NCBI GenBank assembly: GCA_021464525.1
Contig: JADRCO010000541.1
Location: 1-31,275, forward strand
Length of the DNA: 31,275 bases
Reading direction: 5' to 3'
Origin: Rhizophagus sp. LPA8_4_AMF
Taxonomy: Eukaryota > Glomeromycota > Glomeromycetes > Glomerales > Glomeraceae
Both the position numbers and the translations under genes were made by a program. How positions within the stretch are numbered: the first letter of the stretch is position 1; every line of letters begins with the position of its first letter. Positions 23,732 to 31,275 of the stretch are shown here, piece by piece. The notes beneath the pieces were generated by a model. That model made no database searches. It saw only the letters and a list, made by a program, of their open reading frames with translations, and was not told the DNA's origin.

Positions 23732-23751
23732 ATGGCAGTATTTTAAGTAAT
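23732..23751. repeat. Short inverted repeat upstream of the RNF213-like gene
   Basis: cagtatt and aatactg form a perfect 7-bp inverted repeat with a 6-nt loop, about 80-100 nt before the chosen ATG. It could be a protein-binding site or a 5' UTR hairpin, or chance in AT-rich DNA. Confidence 0.25.
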
Positions 23752-23808
23752 ACTGTAACAGTAGTACATTGGCGTCAAGCTTCTTAAAAAGTTAAGAGGT
23801 TGTGAAAA

Positions 23809-24072
23809 TCAATTTCGTTGAGATTCCAAAAAAATCATGAAAATCTTTCCTTTATAGGTAATTCCTGGTGGAAAACTATTACCTTTTTTTGAATACTGAC
23901 CGAAATTATCATAATTTACAGCCCCACAACGATCTATATCAAAAAAATCGTAATTAAATTTAATGTATTTGATATAATAAATTAGGCGTTGAACTTGGTT
24001 CTTACAACAATACGCTGAAAAGTTTGAAGCACATAACTTATCAGTTATTATAAGATTTATTGATGACGACAT
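23809..24072 (-). CDS. Hypothetical 87-residue protein
   Basis: A minus-strand ORF from ATG (complement of 24070-24072) to a stop at 23809, beginning MSSSINLIITDKLCASNFSA. It contains four cysteines, two adjacent (YCCKNQ), and a C-terminal part with mixed composition (DIDRCGAVNYDNFGQYS, SFPPGITYKG) unlike the lysine/asparagine runs of random AT-rich frames, so it may be real or a remnant of a larger gene. It has no signal peptide or membrane segment I would defend. It ends about 155 nt before the ATG of the RNF213-like gene on the same strand. I do not recognise the family. An additional upstream or downstream exon cannot be excluded. Confidence 0.35.
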   Translation of the reverse strand: MSSSINLIITDKLCASNFSAYCCKNQVQRLIYYIKYIKFNYDFFDIDRCGAVNYDNFGQYSKKGNSFPPGITYKGKIFMIFLESQRN

Positions 24073-24108
24073 ATGGATAATTGGAAATTTTTATAAATTA
24101 AATATGCC

Positions 24109-24362
24109 CTATAAAAAAAAATTTTCTTTAAAATTTTCTTTAAAATATACTAAAAATATACTTAAATTTTAAAATATATTTAAATGTACTTAAAATACGC
24201 TTAAAAAATTTAAAATATACTTAAAAATTGCAATTTTAAGTATATTTTAAGTGTAAATTTTTATATTTAAAATGTACTTAAATTATACTTAAAATTGAAA
24301 ATTTAAAATATAATTTAAGTACATTTTGTAATTCTATAAGTACATTTTAAGTATATACTTTT
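24109..24362. repeat. Degenerate AT minisatellite (aaaatatacttaaa)
   Basis: About 250 bp built from imperfect copies of tttaaaatatacttaaa and its complement in alternating orientation (for example 24140-24160, 24205-24255, 24300-24355). It is self-complementary and could form cruciforms or a long imperfect hairpin. Its slightly varying unit (acttaaa, gtacttaaa, aagtatattt) suggests slippage or decay of a palindromic element. Confidence 0.6.
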
Positions 24363-25618
24363 TACAGGGATGATGATTCACAAAAAAAGACATGAATATC
24401 GCGAATCGAATTTTGCCAATATTTATTCCGAAATAATGTAGGTTTGACGTTTTTGGTAATTATACGTAGATTTAACCAATAAGAAATGATCTTTTTTTGA
24501 GATATAATAAGTAAATTTAGAAATTTTGCTTATAATTAGAAAAAGAAAAATTTGATTCTGATTGAGTTTTTCATCCGTCAGATGGATTCTCAACCCAAAT
24601 CTAATTTCTTTATTTATCTATATTTGAAGAGAATTTTTAAATTTACTATGTAATGCATCGGAATATAGTCCTGCTAAATTATTGAACAAAATTGTGTATA
24701 GTTGCCGAAATGTGCCTATCTGTCAATCCACGGGACTGTAACTCTGGTTATTATGTTATACTTACATGAATTTCATAAGTTGAAATTTTTCGTTTTTTGT
24801 TATCTAAGCTTTACGTAGATTAATTTTATATGATACTATAATGAGCGGATGCTTTATTGTTTTGTAAAAGTAAATGAACTTATTAGTCATTAATTTATTA
24901 GATTATTTCGTAATTTGCTAATACATCCTCAATTTAAGTCACTCAAATTTTATCTGGAGTTTTGGAAGGCAAATATTGGTTTTATTTTGTTACTTTATTT
25001 GACTTGAAAAATGACTCAAAAGTTTGCTCTAAGATTTTGTAATAATTTCATTTTTTGCAATAATTGTTTTATGTAGTTCTTGAATATCATATCCGACAGA
25101 TCGATTAAAAAAATCTTCTTTTGAGTTTACCTTATAGTAAGATATGAAAAAAAAGCTTAATACCTCAACTCATCAAATATAGTATAACTGAACAACCTAT
25201 AACCAGTAAGGTACTAAGGTTAATGTGGCTAAAAAAATTCTTTATCCTAAAGTAATGTTTTCTTTTAAACAAAAAAATATTTAAGCAATATAAATTTCAC
25301 TTAATTAAAAGGCCCTATTTACACCTTAGGTGCTTATATTCTCTATAAACTTATTGATACTCACCAACATTTTTTTTTTTTTTTTTTTGCAAAACGATCT
25401 ATTTTATGATATAAAGCTTGTTAATAGGACTAATTTCCAAAATGTTTTAACTCGGATATCTAAAGGAGTTGTGTTACATTATTTTTCACTAATGTTAACT
25501 TGAAATTTTTGATTTTATATTATCGAAACTTAGGCCGATATTACGAATATGGATAAGAAAATTTTAGCCGGAATTAAACTACATGTCAATAATGATACTG
25601 CGCCATATTTTTGCGCTG
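24363..25618. other. Intergenic, no gene recognised
   Basis: AT-rich with a 20-nt T run near 25370. No ORF of plausible composition, RNA gene or clear repeat was found. Confidence 0.4.
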
Positions 25619-25939
25619 TCAAATATGATATAATTGGTTTTTTCCAGCATAACCAGCGTAACCTGGGGAAAAATCACAAACCTCACGTGATGTTGCATAT
25701 CCCATAACCCCATCTGTTTTCCATTTTGCTAAAAGATCACTTTTTTTAGTGGTAGCACTTCCGGAACATTTGTTAATGTCAGCTGAATGTAGTAATTCCA
25801 ACAGGTTGACATCTCGCAATTTTGCGGCTAGTGATGCCGATTTATCAGAGGGTTTTAACAGAACATACAGTAAGTGTAGTGAACTCTTTTTCGTAATGAT
25901 AAATTTAACAATAAAGAAAATTACAAAGAGACTTTTCAT
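25619..25939 (-). CDS. Hypothetical small protein, possibly secreted (106 residues)
   Basis: The ATG is the complement of 25937-25939. The N terminus MKSLFVIFFIVKFII is a basic residue followed by a hydrophobic run, which would fit a signal peptide or a membrane anchor, although the run contains several lysines soon after. The rest (LAAKLRDVNLLELLHSADI, TTKKSDLLAKWKTDGVMGY, REVCDFSPGYAGYAG) has a balanced composition and a locally higher GC content than the flanks, which favours real or recently coding sequence. It has two cysteines and no motif I can name. The opposite-strand frame at 25749-25943 overlaps it and looks like a shadow. A donor-like CCAG/GTTACG near 25665 leaves open that the 3' end differs. 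Confidence 0.4.
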   Translation of the reverse strand: MKSLFVIFFIVKFIITKKSSLHLLYVLLKPSDKSASLAAKLRDVNLLELLHSADINKCSGSATTKKSDLLAKWKTDGVMGYATSREVCDFSPGYAGYAGKNQLYHI

Positions 25940-28044
25940 TTAAAACTTACTGCGTTTTGTTTAATGAAAACAACTTTTTATCACACGCATATTGTATACA
26001 AATATTAATTTTAACTTTAAACATAGGTTTTAACAAATTATCATTTAAACATTATTCCAACTTTTAACAATTGTGGAAACTAGCTAAAGCTAAAACACTG
26101 CTAAAACGATAAATGTTAAAACAATTTCAACATTTGGTTTAGTTAAGTCGGCACCACTAATTATTTTTCAAGATTATAGAGATTATAAGAGTTGGCTTCG
26201 AATTAAATTAACGTTTTACTGCGACAGAATTGATTTGGTTATATGTGCCAAAGAACAACCAAGTATTAGAAGAATACACGTTCAAAAATATTTGTGGCAC
26301 ATATATTGAATTCATGTACACACATTGTACTATTTAGTTCCCTTCTTTCTGACATTAGAATTTTCTTTCGTCCTTAATTTTCTTTGTGCGACCGTTGATC
26401 AAACTAATATTATTATATCGATTCATATATAAACTAGTTAGTGACACAATGTAACCATATAATTTTTAAGAATATCATTTAGAATTGCTCCACACTATTA
26501 AATTCCATATATAATTAAGTCATTGAAATATTATTAATAATTTTGTGTTGAATTTCTTGTAGAATTCATAAAGTTCAATTAAATTCATCATAGCATGGGC
26601 CACAACTTTAATTGAAGTGTCCAATCATATGCTCATCTAAATGAATGATCGTCCATTCATGCATATTTTGTCTGACGTTAAGATGATATACTAATCTTTG
26701 GTTTATTATAATATTATTCCGTTTTATTGTATGTTATTAAATTATTTCTTTAAGCCATAATTTTAATTGGTGTATTTATCTCTTGGCGACTATCTTATGT
26801 TCCATAAATGTTAACATTCCTTATCGTGTTATCCATAAATGTTAATGTTTAAAATTTATTAGAAATTTGCGTACCAAACTTATTATGTCATTTATCTCCT
26901 TCAAAAAACATTTTAAAATGAGTGTCCCAAACCACTTTCCAAAAAATATTTTACTCTCTTTTAAAAGTTTAAAAATGTATCATCTAGAATTTATTATTGA
27001 TTACCTATTTATTTAATAATAAGTAATTTTCATGCGTTATAAGTAATACAAAGTCACGGTCAAAAGAAATGTACCTCTTTTACGAAGTACATTTTTTACA
27101 AATATTTAAACTAAATAACTGAAATATACTCTCAAAACCATCAAAGGATTTATTGAACGTACTAAGTGGAAGTACACTTCGGAGCGTAATGCACCCAAAA
27201 AGTCAATATGTTAAATAAATGGACAGTAATGCTGCAACGTGACTTGGAAAAAAATGTTCACAAGAGTATAACACGAGTGGACGGAGTGGTTTCCGGAGAA
27301 GAATCGTTATTGCGCGGAGTACGAATTAATTATCTTTGATGGTAAATTTTGTAATTTCAAATTAAAATTATATATATCATAAGATCATTTTAATTATAAA
27401 CTCCTCTTACTAAGAGATTATTTGATGAATAGTTTATCTCATTGAGTTTTTACACAAATAATAACCTTAGATTTAAATTTAATGTATACAGACAGAATAA
27501 TTTCAATTAAATTAATCATCAAATTATTCATTATGATTATGGCATGTAATTTAAATTGTTTCAATTTTTATTAAACAATTTTTAGTTCATATGAAGAACA
27601 GTACAAGTAAATGAATTTTTACAATTAAATAAAGTTATGATCAATTTTTTAAAAAAGGTTGAGTACACAATTCAGTAAGTGTTTAAACTTAAATTTGAGC
27701 GTACTTCTTACAAGTATTATATAATTTATAAATTTAATGATAATATGTATGTAAAGGGAAGCTTGTGAATATAAATTTTATTATTTATACCAAAAGAAAA
27801 CATTGTGAAACATACGAATTTTAAAATTTATGAAATTTAATCCCAAAGATATAATTAACAAAATACAGGATTGGTAAATTTGATACCAATAGTCAGTCCA
27901 ATGCACATTATGATCGTGTCTCGGAAATGATAAAGAACTAAAATATTAAATACATTCATAATGTGCGAAAAAATATAAAGAATATGAATATATAAAATAG
28001 AAGAATTAAAAAACATCTTTATAAAGAAAAAAAATAAAAAAAAA
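25940..28044. other. Long intergenic region with scattered hairpins
   Basis: No supported gene. Three perfect short inverted repeats are present: atatgtgcca/tggcacatat (26241-26250 with 26295-26304), aaatgtac/gtacattt (around 27069-27096), and gcacattatga/tcataatgtgc (27903-27913 with 27956-27966). The stretch 27165-27330 is less AT-rich than its surroundings and may be an element remnant. Confidence 0.45.
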
Positions 28045-28272
28045 TTGTTTTTCCATATATTGCAAATCGACGCAAATCAGCAGAAATTGGAATCAGCAAA
28101 TTTTTGCATAACAGTACCAACCCTTGAAAAGTCTCATCCTTTAGAATTAACTGTTTGTGAAGGATATGAGGAAGTTACAATGATCAGCATCACAAAGTCG
28201 CTTTTGGTGCGACAGGGTATAATTCCTAAGAATACTACACTATGCTTATTAGATGATGTGGCCAACTATTAG
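28045..28272 (+). pseudogene. Unrecognised coding fragment (possible exon remnant)
   Basis: An open frame without a good ATG (the reading starts at TTG) encodes FCITVPTLEKSHPLELTVCE, a segment with VTMISITKSLLVRQGIIP, then TLCLLDDVANY and TAG. Codon composition is clearly richer in G and C than the flanks, which suggests it was or is coding. A possible acceptor lies just upstream (gcaaatcag near 28080), so it could be a last exon whose upstream exons I cannot find, or a dispersed gene fragment. I do not recognise the family. Confidence 0.3.
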
Positions 28273-28701
28273 CCATGCAAGAATCCAAGAATTTTTATTT
28301 GAAAATGTTAATAATTTTAAATTGGACTATCTACTTTGACACTAACCACGCTTTTGGATACAGTAGGATGCAAATGATCATACTATGTATTAAGGAAAAG
28401 AAAATACATGCAAAAATAATGATAATGAAGTTTTAGTGTAGGGTCATAAAAGAACAAAAAGAATAAATTAAAGGGTAGAGACCATTTATAAAACTTTTTT
28501 TGTACATAAATTGGGTATTTAATATGTATCTCAGCTCCTCATGTTTTGTAAAATACTAAATTAATAAGTTCTTCCCTCTATGTATTTTTAATTAATTTGT
28601 AGCTTTTATCTTTAAATTTTTCTGGATTTAAGTCTGAAAGGTTTATTTTTTTTTTCCAGGAAGCATTCATTTGCCCAGGATCTAATGTTAATATATAACT
28701 C
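28273..28701. other. Intergenic, no gene recognised
   Basis: AT-rich sequence following the coding fragment. No ORF or repeat is supported. It ends at the target site of the hAT-like element. Confidence 0.35.
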
Positions 28702-29106
28702 TCCCAGCGTAGAGTTTGGATCCGTTATCCGTTTGAATTTTCAACAAATTGTAATTTACAGTTACAAATAAGTGTTTGAAACAAAAAATTGTGAAATATA
28801 TATTCTTTGCAGAATTGATATTTCATTCATAAAATTTATTTCAATTTTATATATAGCAATAGATTCATTATACACAAATTACACTTTGGATATCCGTTAT
28901 CCGGATATCCGTCGGATATTGATTTTTAAATCAATTACTACATTATTATGAAAATAAATTTTTAAAACTCTGTCATTATAGACGATCATTGGCTTAATGA
29001 CTATCTGCTAAACCATTTAAATCTGCGGGTCTCTATCTATAAATCTGGACGATCATCCAAATTATTAATATCCGTTCAAACAACGGATCCAAACTCTATC
29101 CCAGCG
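28702..29106. mobile_element. hAT-like non-autonomous element with 8-bp target-site duplication
   Basis: The element is 28710-29098 (389 bp). Its ends are perfect 17-bp inverted repeats starting TAGAGTTTGGATCCGTT, and the flanks are identical 8-mers TCCCAGCG at 28702-28709 and 29099-29106. An 8-bp duplication with short inverted ends is the hallmark of hAT transposons. Inside, ATCCG-type motifs repeat (after the left end, and around 28885-28918 as tatccgttatccggatatcc), reminiscent of subterminal transposase-binding repeats. There is no ORF, so it would need a transposase in trans. The intact target duplication implies a fairly recent insertion. Confidence 0.8.
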
Positions 29107-29677
29107 TAACCAACAAAAAAAGCTCGGGCACGTGATCTATAGTGTGGCGCTAAATTTTGATTGGTTGATCTTATGTAACATTTAACTTTGAATTTTTTCG
29201 TGAGGGACTTAATAGTTAAATATCTTAAATACCTTTAGTAAAAAAAAGACAATGGAAATAATTTTTTATTATATATTTGTAAACAATATAAAAATTTCAT
29301 ACTTCATATATTCTACGAAATAAAAAATTTTAGCTTTTTTTATTTTAAAATTCTCTGTATAACTGAAGAAGAATATTTGCCTAACTAAAAATATATAAGT
29401 TTGTGCTATTTATACAAAATAATGCTATAGCTTTATCTAAATACTTTAATACTTGTTAAAGCAAACTTCGTGAAATATTGGTATTTATTATTTATCATAA
29501 TATATGTGATAAAATACTATAAAAAGTAAAGAAAAGATAGTATTTATATAATAAAAATAAAATGTAGAGTGAACAAGCGAAGAAGGGGAAAGTTTGACAC
29601 GAGAAAAAAAATATTTATATCGCATCAAACACAGCCACATCACGGATCACGTGCTCGAGCTTTTTTGTTGGTTACGC
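29104..29677. mobile_element. 574-bp terminal-inverted-repeat element
   Basis: The left end (29104-29137) is GCGTAACCAACAAAAAAA followed by GCTCGGGCACGTGATC. The right end (29645-29677) is its reverse complement with one A/T missing and one mismatch. Weak similarity continues inward (gtgtggc on both sides), so the arms may be about 50 bp. The interior is AT-rich with no ORF. The palindromic CACGTG at both ends is notable. The left boundary overlaps the target duplication of the hAT-like element, so this element was probably there first and the hAT-like element landed at its edge. The superfamily cannot be decided; no clear target duplication was found. Confidence 0.7.
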
Positions 29678-30455
29678 AAATGTGAATGACAATAAGATAA
29701 ATACCATCTGATACTTTTTCTGATACTTAACCATAGCTGATATCAAGCTCATAAATTCGGCAAGAATTTTTTCTGAAGTCCACATAGATGAATATTTTTT
29801 TTTGTGTTAATACATGATCTGCTATGATACATAAATTGAACTTGCTGGAATATTCTTTTTTGGTAATGGTAAAATTTTGGGGATTGTATGGACTGTTTTA
29901 TCAGAGGTGAAATGATTATTTTTCAGATTTAGTTTCCTTTTTCTTCTTACCTTTTTGGGTGTCATATTCCGGTTACGCACTCACATCCATCTGTATCAAT
30001 TGTGATTGGTTTCTAATTCCAAGTGATTGCCTTTACTGGATGATAGCTGTGCTATGTTGTATTCCTAGAAAGAGTTTTAAGTCATCCCTAACTTTTAAAA
30101 TTTATTTTCTAAAAATAGATATTAACCTTTATATATAATTTTTTTTGTAAGTATATGATGTCTAGAAAATTTACAAAAAAAAAAAATTTTATAATTTTTA
30201 CTATTTAATTTATATAATATATCATGAATTTCTGAGAACAGAGGAAATTACTATTAATCGTAATTATCACATTTTTCAAGAAATAATCAGAAAGTCCAAA
30301 GCGAAATATTTAAATTATATCAATTGCACACCTAAATATTCTATTTATACTCAATTTTCTACTAATTTTATTGGGGCAATATAATGCTGGTAAAAATGCT
30401 TCTTATAATCTTAAAACCTTTACGAAATTTGAGCATGGTTATTTTTTTTACATGC
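29678..30455. other. Intergenic, no gene recognised
   Basis: AT-rich, with a short direct repeat ctgatacttttt/ctgatactta near 29710-29730. No coding frame is supported. Confidence 0.4.
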
Positions 30456-30756
30456 ATGTGTGACAGGTTATGCCGATTATATTACACTTTTAATTTACTT
30501 TTTTAAAAATGATCGACAAAATGATCGACGCATGCTCCACAGACAATTTTTCACGAAATTTTTTTCTTTTCAAAATCAAACCTTAATAAATTTATATTTA
30601 TACCTTTGAAAATTATGCGTGTATGCGTATTTTTGTCCGTTCTACAAATTTACTTAGAGCATCAAAGTGGATTTTGTTGTAAAATTTGACAAACGCTTTT
30701 TTTTTGTAAAAATACGCCACATACTTGTAGTATAATCGGCGTAACTTGTTTCACAT
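30456..30756. mobile_element. 301-bp MITE-like element with 31-bp inverted ends
   Basis: The left end 30456-30486 (starting atgtgtgacaggttatgccg) and the right end 30726-30756 are inverted copies matching at 26 of 31 positions, with an identical core ccgattata/tataatcgg. On both sides, a few bases outside, the sequence tatttttttta occurs in direct orientation (30440-30450 and about 30769-30779), which may relate to the target site but is low complexity. No ORF is inside. Confidence 0.55.
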
Positions 30757-30990
30757 TTCAGACGGGCTATTTTTTTTATAGTGACTACCATATATTTATT
30801 GACACAGCACATCGGAAATAATAAGGGCCGAAAAAAAATAATTTAGTTTTTGTTGTAACTTCTATTTTTGGTTAAATTTCTCCTTTTTAGTAACTCATTC
30901 ATGACATATCGAATAAAAACTAAATTGTCTAAAAAAAAATTCGTTTAAACCCAAAATTACTTCAGTAAATTAAATTCCTAAAATAACCAA
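30757..30990. other. Upstream region of the Sel1-repeat gene
   Basis: Non-coding, with A/T runs. It presumably contains the promoter and 5' UTR of the gene starting at 30991. No convincing TATA box is seen. Confidence 0.3.
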
Positions 30991-31275
30991 ATGGAAGCCA
31001 AATTTAGTAAATCAAATATCTCAGATAAAGAAACTGAGACAGTAATTACCAAAAATTGTTTATGTTGCAATAAACCTGGATTATGTTGTGAGGGATGTAT
31101 TAATCCTTTAGAAAAATTAGCAAAAAATGGTGTTAAAGAAGCAATGTATAATTTAGCCAAACACTATAAAAATGGAGAAGGAACAGAAAAGAATTTAGAA
31201 AAAGCCTTTTATTGGTACCAAAAAGCAGCAGAAAATGGTGTTAAAAAAGCAATGTTTAATTTAGCTATTAGTTAT
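30991..31275 (+). CDS. Sel1-repeat protein with Cys-rich N terminus, 5' part only
   Basis: The ATG at 30991 opens a frame that stays open for 95 codons to the window edge, so the gene is truncated by the window. Residues 1-22 are polar (MEAKFSKSNISDKETETV). A short cysteine cluster follows, CLCCNKPGLCCEGC (about 23-36), which could be a metal-binding knuckle. From about residue 40 there are Sel1-like repeats: LEKLAKNGVKEAMYNLAKHY, KNGEGTEKNLEKAFYWYQKA, then AENGVKKAMFNLAISY. Sel1 repeats are alpha-alpha solenoids that scaffold protein complexes. In arbuscular mycorrhizal fungi they form very large families, often next to kinase domains, but any downstream domain is outside this window. The opposite-strand frame at 30978-31160 is a shadow of this repeat. 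Confidence 0.85.
   Translation, partial: MEAKFSKSNISDKETETVITKNCLCCNKPGLCCEGCINPLEKLAKNGVKEAMYNLAKHYKNGEGTEKNLEKAFYWYQKAAENGVKKAMFNLAISY

Noticed and set aside
25749..25943. Plus-strand open frame of 64 codons
   Set aside because: Overlaps the opposite-strand candidate secreted protein, which has the better N terminus and composition. Both cannot easily be real.
29678..30455. Search for a transposase or reverse-transcriptase remnant among the inverted-repeat elements
   Set aside because: No frame long enough and no DDE, hAT dimerisation or RT motif could be read. The elements seem purely non-autonomous.
30978..31160. Minus-strand open frame of 60 codons
   Set aside because: Exact antisense of the Sel1-repeat coding sequence.

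Overview
The window looks like nuclear DNA of a filamentous fungus, most probably an arbuscular mycorrhizal one close to Rhizophagus. It is very AT-rich, the coding regions carry short GT-AG introns (72-98 nt), and the gene families visible are ones expanded in those fungi: BTB-BACK-TLDc proteins, a giant RNF213-like AAA+ protein and a Sel1-repeat protein. Species assignment is inference; no rRNA or tRNA gene is visible.

Positions 1-10440 form a BTB-BACK-TLDc cluster. It holds the 5' end of one copy at the left edge (minus strand), two apparently complete two-exon genes in tandem on the plus strand (4285-5769 and 7014-8487), and a C-terminal remnant (about 9970-10250) broken by small deletions. 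Homology between copies runs into the flanks, so the cluster grew by segmental duplication. Two copies share a promoter-proximal block, and a 270-bp inverted-repeat element sits just upstream of that block at the 7014 gene. A cysteine-rich candidate exon (2305-2447) lies between the arms of a 28-bp inverted repeat.

Positions 10875-23653 (minus strand) hold one large gene that can be rebuilt from thirteen exons with every splice phase consistent (11,778 nt including stop, 3,925 residues). It has an N-terminal CBM20-like region, a long helical stalk, two AAA+ modules with intact Walker A and B motifs, the conserved region after the second AAA module that includes PPLLNRFEK, and a long helical C-terminal part. 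I see no RING finger and no RZ-type Cys/His finger, so it is RNF213-like but probably not a conventional RING E3.

Positions 23654-31275 are mostly non-coding and rich in small inverted-repeat elements. The clearest are a 389-bp hAT-like element with an 8-bp target-site duplication (28710-29098), a 574-bp element whose left edge it entered (29104-29677), and a 301-bp element (30456-30756). Three short unrecognised ORFs (23809-24072, 25619-25939, 28045-28272) may be small genes or remnants. At the right edge a Sel1-repeat gene begins at 30991 and runs out of the window.

No operon or CRISPR-type system is present. In other organisms RNF213, BTB/TLDc and Sel1 proteins act in ubiquitin signalling, stress response and innate immunity, but a functional link between the genes here is only speculation.
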